Shown here: piece after piece, positions 11,214 to 20,601 of the stretch
How positions within the stretch are numbered: the stretch's first letter is position 1
Layout of the letters: each line of letters begins with the position of its first letter
Made by a program: the position numbers and the translations under genes
Origin: Candidatus Limimonas egerieequi
Lineage (GTDB): Bacteria; Bacillota; Clostridia; Oscillospirales; Acutalibacteraceae
DNA length: 64,000 nt
Assembly: GCA_018064455.1 (NCBI GenBank)
Contig: JAGHVH010000001.1
Span: 1 to 64,000 of the forward strand
Direction: 5' to 3'
The notes under the pieces: model-generated
Databases searched by the model: none
What the model was told of the DNA's origin: nothing
What the model saw: the letters and a program-made list of their open reading frames with translations, nothing else

Positions 11214-11594
11214 ATGGCTTATCAAATAGATAAAAATTTGTGCGTAGGTTGTGGAGCTTGCTATTTCGCTTGCCCATTTAAAATTCCTGTAGAGCACAAA
11301 ATGGAACATAAATTTGAGATTCCACAGGAGAACTGTGTAGGCTGCGGTCAGTGCGAAGATATCTGCCCAGTAGCTGCTATCCACAGAGGTCCTAACCAGA
11401 AGAAGATTCGTATGGTATCAATTAACGCAGACAACTGCATCGGTTGTTCTCTCTGCGCTAAGAATTGCCCTAACGATGCTATTTCTGGCGAAATTAAGAG
11501 CCCATTCGTTATCGATCAGGCTAAGTGCATCAAGTGCGGCTACTGTGGCACAAAGTGCAAGAAGGACGCTATCGTTATCGAATATCTCGGCTAA
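11214..11594 (+). CDS. Polyferredoxin with four CxxCxxCxxxC motifs
   Basis: CVGCGACYFACPF, CVGCGQCEDICPV, CIGCSLCAKNCPN, CIKCGYCGTKCKK. Confidence 0.9.
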   Translation: MAYQIDKNLCVGCGACYFACPFKIPVEHKMEHKFEIPQENCVGCGQCEDICPVAAIHRGPNQKKIRMVSINADNCIGCSLCAKNCPNDAISGEIKSPFVIDQAKCIKCGYCGTKCKKDAIVIEYLG

Positions 11595-11605
11595 TCAGAT
11601 TTTTT

Positions 11606-11637
11606 GGAACCCGCTCGCTCGAGCGGGTTCTTTTTTA
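11606..11637 (+). terminator. Intrinsic terminator of the aor operon
   Basis: gaacccgctcgctcgagcgggttcttttttatt. Confidence 0.9.
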
Positions 11638-11666
11638 TTGCTAATTTTGCCTAATTAGAGTATAAT
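11638..11666 (+). promoter_or_regulatory. Sigma-A-like promoter upstream of lipase paralog 1
   Basis: TTGCTA (11638-11643), 17 bp spacer, TATAAT (11661-11666). Confidence 0.65.
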
Positions 11667-11700
11667 GTACAAGTGTTTATAACCGTTTGGAGGTATTATT

Positions 11701-12882
11701 ATGGCTTATAAAAACAAATATCCTTATATCTTTGTTCACGGCATGATGGGCTGGGGCGAAGACAACAAACTTTACAACATTATGCCTTATTGGGGCATGG
11801 TTGCTGGTAATCAGATGAGACAGCTTCGCGCACAGGGCATCGAGGCCTATGCACCACAGGTTTCACCTATCGGTTCTGCTTGGGACCGTGCATGTGAGCT
11901 CTACGCTCAGCTTGTAGGCGGCGTAGTTGACTATGGTAAGGCTCACAGCGAGGCTAAGGGTCATGCAAGATTTGGTCAGGACTTTGGTAACGGATTTGTT
12001 CCTGATTGGTCTTCAACAAACAAGATTCACCTTATCGGTCACTCATTTGGTGGCGCTACAATGAGAATGCTCGTTGAACTCTTGACAAATGGTTCAGAGG
12101 CAGAGCGTGCTTGCACACCAGCTGATGAACTTTCACCACTTTTCGAGGGTGGTCACGGCGACTGGGTTAAGTCTTTGACAGCAGTATCTGCTCCTCATGA
12201 CGGTACTTCATTCGTAAACGCTTTCCCAAAGCTTATGGTCGGCGTAACATACGGCGTACTTGGTCTTGCATCAATTCTTGGTAACGTTGGCTCTCGTACA
12301 TATTATGACTGGAAAATGTGCCAGTGGGGACTTACACAGCCACCAAAGGCTCCAACAGACAAGAAGAACATCTTAAACATCAAGACAATCCGTAAGATTG
12401 CAAAGTCAAAGGATAACGTATTTGACGACCTTGAAATCGGCCAGGCTATGGATATGAACAGAACTATCCATACATCTAAGGACGTTTACTATTTCTCAGT
12501 TTCTGGCGACGGCACAAAGCCAGTTGGTGATGGCACATACGTACGTGCACCAATCATGATTTTTGCATTTATTCCATTTGCAAAGGTTATGGGTCGTTTC
12601 CCAATTGGACAGAACATCAACGGCGCAGAAATCACAGAGGATTGGCGCAAAAATGATGGTCTTGTATCTCTTGAATCAGGCCGTTATCCTCACCTTGAGG
12701 CTCATACACAGTTCGACAAGAACAACGTAAAGAAGGGCATTTGGAACGTACTCCCAGATGCAATCGGCGACCATGGCACAGTAATCGGTGGATCACTTTC
12801 ATTCATCGGTCCTGGCAAGCCACAGAGATATCGCGACACATACAACTATTGGATTGACTTCCTTGAGAAGCTTCCAGATTAA
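11701..12882 (+). CDS. Family I.5-like lipase (alpha/beta hydrolase), paralog 1
   Basis: YIFVHGMMGWG, WDRACELYAQLVGGVVDYGKAHSEAKGHARFG, HLIGHSFGGATMRML, KNDGLV, GDHGTVIGG; no signal peptide. Confidence 0.82.
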   Translation: MAYKNKYPYIFVHGMMGWGEDNKLYNIMPYWGMVAGNQMRQLRAQGIEAYAPQVSPIGSAWDRACELYAQLVGGVVDYGKAHSEAKGHARFGQDFGNGFVPDWSSTNKIHLIGHSFGGATMRMLVELLTNGSEAERACTPADELSPLFEGGHGDWVKSLTAVSAPHDGTSFVNAFPKLMVGVTYGVLGLASILGNVGSRTYYDWKMCQWGLTQPPKAPTDKKNILNIKTIRKIAKSKDNVFDDLEIGQAMDMNRTIHTSKDVYYFSVSGDGTKPVGDGTYVRAPIMIFAFIPFAKVMGRFPIGQNINGAEITEDWRKNDGLVSLESGRYPHLEAHTQFDKNNVKKGIWNVLPDAIGDHGTVIGGSLSFIGPGKPQRYRDTYNYWIDFLEKLPD

Positions 12883-12893
12883 TCAATAATATG

Positions 12894-12925
12894 GCCCGCT
12901 CTTTTTGGGAGCGGGCTTTAATTTT
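12894..12925 (+). terminator. Hairpin between lipase paralogs 1 and 2
   Basis: gcccgctctttttgggagcgggctttaatttt. Confidence 0.65.
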
Positions 12926-12937
12926 AGGAGGATAAAT

Positions 12938-14107
12938 ATGGCAAATCATCCATATGTCTTTGTCCATGGTATGATGGGCTGGGGCACAGATAAGAAACTC
13001 TATAAAGTACTCCCATACTGGGGTATGGTAACAGGTGATACACTCAAGAGATGGAAGAAGAAGGGCTATGAAGCATACGCTCCATCAGTATCTCCACTCG
13101 GTTCTGCATGGGATCGCGCTTGCGAGCTCTATGCTCAGCTTACAGGCACACAGGTAGACTATGGTAAGGCTCACAGCGAGAAGTATGGTCATGCAAGATA
13201 TGGTCAGACTTTCACAACTCCTTTTGTACCAGATTGGACACCTGAGCGCTCAATCCATCTTCTTGGTCACTCATTTGGTGGCCCAACAATGCGTATGTTC
13301 TGCGAGATCCTTGCAAATGGTTCTAAGGAGGAGCGTGCAGCTACTCCAGCAGATGAACTTTCACCATTCTTTAAGGGTGGTCAGGGTAATCTCATCAAGT
13401 CTGTAACTTCAATAGCAGGTCCATTTGACGGTATTACTTTCCCACACGCACTTCCAAGACTTGTTGACTATGGTCTTGTATATGGTCTTGCCGGTGTTGC
13501 TTCTATCATAGGCAATCTTGGCACAGGTCACATCTATGATTTCCAGATGACTCAGTGGGGTATCACAGGTCCTTATGATGGCCCAAGAGACAAGAGCAAC
13601 ATCCTTAACATCAAGGCTATCAAAAAGTACTGGAAAGCCTATGAACACGTATTTGCTGACATCCATATGGATAGAGCAAAAGAGCTCAACGAAGGCATGA
13701 GTGCACCAGATGCATACCTTTATGCAGTAACTGGTCGCGGAACTAAGACAGACGTTGATGGAAACGAAGTAAGAGCACCAATTATGTTCCCACTCTTCGC
13801 TCCATTTGCAAAGTCACTTGGTAAGTTTAAGGGCAACGTTGCAGGCATTGAGATTACTGATGAGTGGCGTCAGAACGACGGTATTGTACCAGTAGCTTCT
13901 GGCCTTCATCCAACAACAGAACCATGGCAGTTCTGGGAGAAGGATGCTGCACAGAAGAAAGGCGTTTGGAATGCACTTCCAACACCTCCTGGTGACCATG
14001 GCACAGTAATCGGTGGCTCACTTTCATTCATTGGCTTTGGTAAGGGAACTCCTTATCGCAACAGCTATGATTTCTGGGCTGATTACCTATCAAAACTTCC
14101 TGATTAA
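12938..14107 (+). CDS. Family I.5-like lipase, paralog 2
   Basis: YVFVHGMMGWG, WDRACELYAQLTGTQVDYGKAHSEKYGHARYG, HLLGHSFGGPTMRMF, QNDGIVPV, GDHGTVIGG. Confidence 0.82.
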   Translation: MANHPYVFVHGMMGWGTDKKLYKVLPYWGMVTGDTLKRWKKKGYEAYAPSVSPLGSAWDRACELYAQLTGTQVDYGKAHSEKYGHARYGQTFTTPFVPDWTPERSIHLLGHSFGGPTMRMFCEILANGSKEERAATPADELSPFFKGGQGNLIKSVTSIAGPFDGITFPHALPRLVDYGLVYGLAGVASIIGNLGTGHIYDFQMTQWGITGPYDGPRDKSNILNIKAIKKYWKAYEHVFADIHMDRAKELNEGMSAPDAYLYAVTGRGTKTDVDGNEVRAPIMFPLFAPFAKSLGKFKGNVAGIEITDEWRQNDGIVPVASGLHPTTEPWQFWEKDAAQKKGVWNALPTPPGDHGTVIGGSLSFIGFGKGTPYRNSYDFWADYLSKLPD

Positions 14108-14112
14108 TATAC

Positions 14113-14144
14113 AAACCGCTCACATTTTGTGGGCGGTTTTTTCT
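14113..14144 (+). terminator. Intrinsic terminator
   Basis: aaaccgctcacattttgtgggcggttttttctt. Confidence 0.85.
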
Positions 14145-14244
14145 TGTTAAATATTGTAACCTATTGTTATTTGTGTTAAAATTATTTGTCTAATTATTTT
14201 TATTTATAATAATTATATATATTATACACGCGAGGAGGGGTTTT

Positions 14245-15651
14245 GTGGCAACGTCAATAGTATCAAAAGTTGAGCTTGATGAGCAGTTTGATTACTGTCT
14301 AAAGGTCAAGTCGTTGTTAAAAGAAAAGTATCCGACTCGCGCTCCACGCGCATACACTCACACATACGGTTGCCAGGGCAACGTTGCTGAGGGTGAGCGC
14401 ATAGATGGATACCTCTCAATGATGGGATACGAGTTCGTATCCGAGCCATCAGAGGCAGACTTCATTCTCTTTAACACCTGTGCGGTGCGAGAGCACGCAG
14501 AGGAGAGGGTGTTTGGCAACATTGGCATGCTGAAAAAATACAAGGAGACAAATGAGGGACTCCTCATTGCAGTCTGCGGATGTATGGTTCAGCAGGAGCA
14601 TGTCAAGGCAAGGCTCAAGCGTAGCTTTAAGTATGTTGACATAGTGTTCGGCACACATGCGATTCACACATTCCCACAGCATGTGTACGAGGCGTTGACA
14701 GGTGATGAACGTGTCTTTGCCGTTCCAGAGTCGGACGGCGTGATTTTTGAGGGTGTCCCATCAAAGCACACTAACGACCTCAAGGCATTCCTTCCAATCT
14801 CTTATGGTTGCAATAATTTCTGCACTTACTGTGTGGTTCCACTTGTTAAGGGCAGGGAGCGTAGCAGGAGGTATGAGGACATCGTAGCCGATGCAAAGGA
14901 GCTTGTTGCAAAAGGCTACAAGGAAATTATGCTCATCGGTCAAAACGTAAACTCATACGGCAATGACTTTGGCGAGACTAACCTCTTTTCAAAACTCCTT
15001 CGAGAGATTGATGAGATACCAGGCGACTTTATCATTCGTTTTATGACATCTCATCCAAAGGACTGTTCATTTGAACTCATCGATACAATGGCTGAATGCA
15101 AAAAGGTTGAGCACCATATTCACCTTCCATTCCAGTCAGGTAATGATAGGGTACTCAAGGAAATGAACCGCCACTATGACAGGGAGCGTTACATCAGTGT
15201 TGCAAAGTATGCCAAGGAAAAAATCCCAGACATTGCAATCACATCCGATGTAATCGTTGGTTTTCCAGGTGAGACGTACGAGGAATTCTGTGATACAGTT
15301 TCACTGATAAGAGAGGTTGAATTCTCTTCCCTCTATGTGTTCATGTATTCACCTCGCGTTGGCACCAAGGCCGCCGCAATGGAGGACCAGGTGTCAGATG
15401 AGGAGAAGTCGAGACGTTTTAACGAACTCTTGGCGGCGCAGGAGCAGGTGGCAACCGAGCGCTCTGCCGCTATGAAGGACAAAACGTATCGCGCTCTCGT
15501 TGAGGGCCGCAATAAGGCAGGCCGCCTAAATGGCAGGACCTCACAAAATATCATGATTGAATTTGATGGTGACGATAACTTAATCGGCACTTTTCAAAAT
15601 ATAAAAGTTAAAGAACCACTAACGTGGATATTGAAAGGAGAACTCCAATAA
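14245..15651 (+). CDS. miaB: tRNA-2-methylthio-N6-dimethylallyladenosine synthase
   Basis: THTYGCQGNVAEGERIDGYLS, FNTCAVREHAEERVFGN, ISYGCNNFCTYCVVPLVKGRERSR, C-terminal TRAM; GTG start. Confidence 0.95.
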   Translation: MATSIVSKVELDEQFDYCLKVKSLLKEKYPTRAPRAYTHTYGCQGNVAEGERIDGYLSMMGYEFVSEPSEADFILFNTCAVREHAEERVFGNIGMLKKYKETNEGLLIAVCGCMVQQEHVKARLKRSFKYVDIVFGTHAIHTFPQHVYEALTGDERVFAVPESDGVIFEGVPSKHTNDLKAFLPISYGCNNFCTYCVVPLVKGRERSRRYEDIVADAKELVAKGYKEIMLIGQNVNSYGNDFGETNLFSKLLREIDEIPGDFIIRFMTSHPKDCSFELIDTMAECKKVEHHIHLPFQSGNDRVLKEMNRHYDRERYISVAKYAKEKIPDIAITSDVIVGFPGETYEEFCDTVSLIREVEFSSLYVFMYSPRVGTKAAAMEDQVSDEEKSRRFNELLAAQEQVATERSAAMKDKTYRALVEGRNKAGRLNGRTSQNIMIEFDGDDNLIGTFQNIKVKEPLTWILKGELQ

Positions 15652-16064
15652 TGGACGTAATCGAACTCACAAGACAGCTTGGTGCTGCAATTCAGGAAAG
15701 TGAAGAGTACAAGGCATTCAAAGTTGCACAGGAAGCATCAGAAAACGATGCAGAAGTAGCTGACAAGATGGCAAAGATTGAGGAGATCCGCGCTGCTTAT
15801 CAGACAGCTGCTATGGAAGCAGAGCCAGACGAGAAGTTCCTTGCAAAGCTTGACAAGGATTTCCAGGATGTTTATGCATCACTTATGGTTTCTGACACAA
15901 TGGCTGCTTACGAAGAGGCTCGTGAGGCTCTTGATGGCAAGATGAATTACATCATGCAGATCCTCTACCTCTGCGTTAACGGTGAAGACCCAGCAACATG
16001 TGAACCACAGGAAGACCACGAGTGCGGCGGAGACTGCTGCAGCTGCGGTGGCGACTGTCACTAA
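15651..16064 (+). CDS. YlbF/YmcA family regulator with Cys-rich C-terminal tail
   Basis: ELTRQLGAAIQESEEYKAFKVAQEA..., tail HECGGDCCSCGGDCH; starts inside miaB stop (TAATG). Confidence 0.82.
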   Translation: MDVIELTRQLGAAIQESEEYKAFKVAQEASENDAEVADKMAKIEEIRAAYQTAAMEAEPDEKFLAKLDKDFQDVYASLMVSDTMAAYEEAREALDGKMNYIMQILYLCVNGEDPATCEPQEDHECGGDCCSCGGDCH

Positions 16065-16098
16065 TCACTTGATTTTATAGAAGTAAGGAGGCGATAAG

Positions 16099-18732
16099 AT
16101 GGGTGAGTATACACCGATGATGCAACAATACTTGCAAACTAAGGAACAGTACAAGAATGAAATACTATTTTATCGTCTCGGCGACTTCTATGAGATGTTC
16201 TTTGAGGATGCAAAGATTGCATCGCGCGAGCTTGACCTTGTCCTTACTGGTAAGGACTGTGGTCAAGAGGAACGCGCGCCAATGTGCGGCGTGCCTTTCC
16301 ACGCTGCTGACTCATACATTGCAAGACTTGTAGCAAAGGGCTACAAGGTTGCAATCTGTGAGCAGCTAGAGGACCCCGCTGCCGCAAAGGGAATTGTAAA
16401 GCGTGGCGTAATTCGAATTGTTACCCCTGGTACAGTTATCGAGTCCGCTATGCTTGACGAGACCAAGAATAACTATCTCTGCTGCGCATGTGCAGATGAG
16501 CATGAGGTTGGCCTTTCGTTTGTGGATGTATCCACAGGCGCAGTCTTTGCTACAACCGTTTCATCTGATTTTGGCGGAGCAGATGTGCTTAACGAACTTG
16601 GAAGGTTCACACCAACCGAGGTGATTGCAAATGAGGCAGCAAGCAAAGTTGCTGGCCTTATGGAGTATGAAAAGCGTGTTGAGTCAGTCAAGATTCAATT
16701 CTATGAGGATACAATGTTTGATTACTCTACTGCTGAGAGCACATTGACAAAGCATTTTGCTTGTTCACTTGATGACTTGGGCCTGGGCTCCAAGGCATCA
16801 ATATCAGCACTTGGTGCCGCACTTACATATCTTGCTGATATGCAAAAAACAGAGCTCGCTAATATTAGGGCTATTAATTACTACACAGACGAGAAGTATA
16901 TGCGACTTGATTTTTCAGCAAGGCGCAATCTCGAACTTGTTGAGACAATGCGTAATCGCGACAAGCGTGGCTCGCTCCTTTGGGTTCTCGACAAGACCAA
17001 GACTGCAATGGGCAAGAGACTTCTTCGCTCATACATTGAGCAGCCACTTGTATCTCCAGCAGGAATTATCAGGAGACAGAATGCTGTATCTTTTTTGATA
17101 GATCATTTGGAGATAAGAGATGAGATAGCAAATTATCTCACTGGCGTCCATGATATGGAGCGTCTTATTACCCGTATTTCATACGGCACGGCAAATGCTC
17201 GTGAACTTCGCTCACTCTATGAGACAGTTTCCCTTCTCACACCAATCAAGGATTTGATTGCGGGCGAGACAACTGAACTGCTTTCATCCATTGAGCAAAA
17301 TATTGATCCACTGAACGATGTGCTCGATTTGATTGACGCATCAATTTCAGAGGACCCACCTTTCTCTGTCAGAGAAGGTGAAATGATTAAACCGGGATAC
17401 AATGAGGAACTTGATTCACTCCGCGAGATAGTAAATGGAGGTAAGGGATATCTTGCCAAGATTGAAGCGGATGAACAGGAACGTACCGGAATTAAAAAAC
17501 TTAAAATCGGATATAACCGAGTATTCGGATATTATATTGAAGTTTCCAACTCTTTTAAGGACCAGGTCCCAGAGGAGTACATAAGAAAACAGACTTTAGC
17601 AAACTGTGAGAGATATATCACAGGGGAACTCAAGGAACTTGAGTCCAAGGTGCTCGGAGCACAGGAGCGTATCACACGACTTGAGTATGAACTCTTCTCA
17701 AGTGTTCGTGATACAGTTGCGGCTCAGCTTGATAGGGTACAGCGCACAGCGAACGCTGTATCAGAACTCGATGTGCTCTGCTCGTTTGCCAAGGTTTCAA
17801 ATGACAACAACTACACAAGACCAGAGATTACTGAGTCTGGTGTAATTGAGATAAAGGATGGACGTCATCCAGTTGTTGAGAAGATGCTTGATGGTTCGCC
17901 GTTTGTACCAAATGACACCTTGCTTGATTGCAAGGACAATTTGGCAGCAATCATCACTGGCCCTAACATGGCTGGTAAGTCAACATATATGCGCCAAGTT
18001 GCACTCATTGTTGTAATGGCGCAAATTGGTTGCTTTGTACCAGCATCATTTGCCAAGGTCTCAATTTGCGACAGTGTGTTCACACGTGTCGGCGCATCAG
18101 ACGACCTTGCATCTGGACAGTCAACATTTATGGTTGAGATGACAGAGGTTGCAAGCATTCTCAAGAATGCTACTAGCAACAGCCTTGTAATCCTTGATGA
18201 GATTGGCCGTGGTACTTCCACCTTTGATGGCATGAGTATCGCTCGTGCAGTGCTTGAGTACGTTTGCTCCAAAAAGATTGGTGCCAAGACGTTATTCGCA
18301 ACACACTACCATGAACTTACTGACCTTGAGGATGAAATCCCAGGCATCAAAAATTACAACATCGCCTGCAAGAAGCGTGGAGATGACATCATCTTCCTTC
18401 GCCGTATCGTACCAGGTCCTGCCGATGGCAGTTATGGTATTGAGGTTGCAAAACTTGCCGGTGTACCAAACCCAGTAGTTAAGCGTGCGCGTGAAGTGCT
18501 CGAGGAGATAGTAGAACTCCAGCTTGGAGCAACACTTAAGGCAACAGCAATAGCCAAGACGCTTGAAAGCGTTGACGATTACTATGGCGGTGCAGATGAC
18601 ATCCAGATGTCATTTGCTGGTGCCACTAGCAATGCGATTGTCGAGGAACTTAAAACACTCGACGTCAACACATTGACTCCAATTGAGGCAATGCAAAAAC
18701 TCTATGACCTTGCCAAGAGGGCAAAGGAATAA
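16099..18732 (+). CDS. mutS: DNA mismatch repair protein MutS
   Basis: FYRLGDFYEMFFEDAK, TGPNMAGKSTYMRQVALIV, DEIGRGTSTFDGMSIARAV. Confidence 0.98.
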   Translation: MGEYTPMMQQYLQTKEQYKNEILFYRLGDFYEMFFEDAKIASRELDLVLTGKDCGQEERAPMCGVPFHAADSYIARLVAKGYKVAICEQLEDPAAAKGIVKRGVIRIVTPGTVIESAMLDETKNNYLCCACADEHEVGLSFVDVSTGAVFATTVSSDFGGADVLNELGRFTPTEVIANEAASKVAGLMEYEKRVESVKIQFYEDTMFDYSTAESTLTKHFACSLDDLGLGSKASISALGAALTYLADMQKTELANIRAINYYTDEKYMRLDFSARRNLELVETMRNRDKRGSLLWVLDKTKTAMGKRLLRSYIEQPLVSPAGIIRRQNAVSFLIDHLEIRDEIANYLTGVHDMERLITRISYGTANARELRSLYETVSLLTPIKDLIAGETTELLSSIEQNIDPLNDVLDLIDASISEDPPFSVREGEMIKPGYNEELDSLREIVNGGKGYLAKIEADEQERTGIKKLKIGYNRVFGYYIEVSNSFKDQVPEEYIRKQTLANCERYITGELKELESKVLGAQERITRLEYELFSSVRDTVAAQLDRVQRTANAVSELDVLCSFAKVSNDNNYTRPEITESGVIEIKDGRHPVVEKMLDGSPFVPNDTLLDCKDNLAAIITGPNMAGKSTYMRQVALIVVMAQIGCFVPASFAKVSICDSVFTRVGASDDLASGQSTFMVEMTEVASILKNATSNSLVILDEIGRGTSTFDGMSIARAVLEYVCSKKIGAKTLFATHYHELTDLEDEIPGIKNYNIACKKRGDDIIFLRRIVPGPADGSYGIEVAKLAGVPNPVVKRAREVLEEIVELQLGATLKATAIAKTLESVDDYYGGADDIQMSFAGATSNAIVEELKTLDVNTLTPIEAMQKLYDLAKRAKE

Positions 18733-18752
18733 TCTAAAGTGAGGTGAACACC

Positions 18753-20588
18753 GTGTCAAAGATATCAGTTCTTCCAAAGCATATGGCAGACCTTATCGCC
18801 GCTGGCGAGGTCGTTGAACGTCCTGCGTCTGTTGTTAAGGAACTTATGGAGAACGCCATTGATGCAGGTGCCACCGAACTTACAGTTGAGATAAAGCGTG
18901 GAGGTATCACATATATCCGTATTACTGATAACGGCTCGGGTATCGAGCGCGATGATATCCGCAATGCGTTTAAAAGCCACGCAACAAGCAAGATAAAGAC
19001 TGAGGAGGACCTCCTCGGTATTGGCACACTTGGATTCCGTGGTGAGGCACTTGCCTCTATTGCTGCGGTGTCCAAGGTTGATGTGCTCACTTGCACAGCA
19101 GAAGACGACATTGGTACAGTCTATAAGATTGAGGGCTCCGAAGAGGTGCTCCTTGATGATGCGGGCTGTCCAAAGGGTACAACTATCATCGTACGTGACA
19201 TCTTTTATAACACTCCAGCAAGAATGAAGTTTTTAAAGAAGGATGTTACAGAGGGCAACTCAGTTGCAGGTGTAGTTGACCGTATCGCACTTTCCCATCC
19301 AGAGATTTCAATTCGCTTTATTCGCGATGATAAACAGGTCCTTGTTACAAAGGGTGATGGCAAACTTTCTGGCACAATCTACTCAGTATTTGGCAAGGAC
19401 TTTTCCAACACCCTTGTGTCGACCTCGTATGAGTTCGACGGAATTGGTGTTGACGGATTTGTGTCCTTGCCGGTTGGCGCCCGCGCTAATCGCTCGATGC
19501 AGTTCTTCTTCCTAAACGGAAGACTGGTCAAGAGCGTTACCGCGCAGGCCGCACTTGAGCAGGCATACAAAAACAGCATAATGGTGGGTAAGTTCCCATC
19601 ATGTGTTCTCAGCATCACCACACCGCTGAATTTTGTTGATGTAAACGTACATCCAGCAAAGACAGAGGTTCGCTTTGAAAATGAGAAGCGAGTATTTGAT
19701 GCTGTATATTATGCAACCAAGATGGCTATCGATGAAAAGGATAAGCCAAACAAACTTGATCTTTCAAAAATGGATTTGAAAACAGAAGCCTCAAATCCAT
19801 TTGTCAAAGAATCAAGCAAGAGTTACGAACAGACAACAATTACTGAGCTTCCAAAGCGCAAGGAAAACTTCTGGGCAACAGAACTTCCACCGCAGCCAAA
19901 GGCTGAGGTCCCAAAACGCGAGGCACCAGTACCATACAAGCGACAGCAGGAGGCAAAGCCAACCGTTGTGGCTCCACCAAAACAGGAGCCAGTGGAGGTA
20001 GTGCCGGATTACCGAGTAATCGGCGAGGCATTCGACACATATATCATAGTTGAGATGGATGGCAAGATTCTCTTGATTGATAAACATGCAGCCCACGAAC
20101 GTATGCTTTTTGAAAAACTTAAAGCAGAGGCTTCTCGTGAGGCAAGCCTTGAGGGAGTCAAATCACAGGTGCTCCTAGCCCCTGTTGCTGTAACACTCTC
20201 AAAAGAGGAGTACTCAGTGCTCCTTCAAAACACAGATATCCTAAGGGATGCCGGTTTTGACATTGGCGACTTTGGTGATGGCACAGTAGTTGTGAGGGAA
20301 GTACCAGTAATGCTAATAGGTGATGATGTGAAAGCACTCACTGAAGAGATGGCTGGATACCTTCTGACTTCACAAGACCCAACACCAGAGAAACTGGATT
20401 GGATATATCACAACACGGCCTGCAGGGCCGCAATTAAGGGTGGCGATAAAACAACTGCCATCGAACTTGATAAGTTCGTAAACCAGTTGCTTTCAAACCC
20501 AGACATCAGGTATTGCCCACATGGCAGGCCTGTGCTTATCGAGATGAGCCGTTCGGAACTAGAAAAACAATTCGGACGCACACTATAA
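18753..20588 (+). CDS. mutL: DNA mismatch repair protein MutL
   Basis: IAAGEVVERPASVVKELMENAIDAGA, TLGFRGEALASIAAV, endonuclease motif DKHAAHERMLFE; GTG start (ORF track 18744). Confidence 0.97.
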   Translation: MSKISVLPKHMADLIAAGEVVERPASVVKELMENAIDAGATELTVEIKRGGITYIRITDNGSGIERDDIRNAFKSHATSKIKTEEDLLGIGTLGFRGEALASIAAVSKVDVLTCTAEDDIGTVYKIEGSEEVLLDDAGCPKGTTIIVRDIFYNTPARMKFLKKDVTEGNSVAGVVDRIALSHPEISIRFIRDDKQVLVTKGDGKLSGTIYSVFGKDFSNTLVSTSYEFDGIGVDGFVSLPVGARANRSMQFFFLNGRLVKSVTAQAALEQAYKNSIMVGKFPSCVLSITTPLNFVDVNVHPAKTEVRFENEKRVFDAVYYATKMAIDEKDKPNKLDLSKMDLKTEASNPFVKESSKSYEQTTITELPKRKENFWATELPPQPKAEVPKREAPVPYKRQQEAKPTVVAPPKQEPVEVVPDYRVIGEAFDTYIIVEMDGKILLIDKHAAHERMLFEKLKAEASREASLEGVKSQVLLAPVAVTLSKEEYSVLLQNTDILRDAGFDIGDFGDGTVVVREVPVMLIGDDVKALTEEMAGYLLTSQDPTPEKLDWIYHNTACRAAIKGGDKTTAIELDKFVNQLLSNPDIRYCPHGRPVLIEMSRSELEKQFGRTL

Positions 20589-20601
20589 AGGAGAGACTAA
20601 T

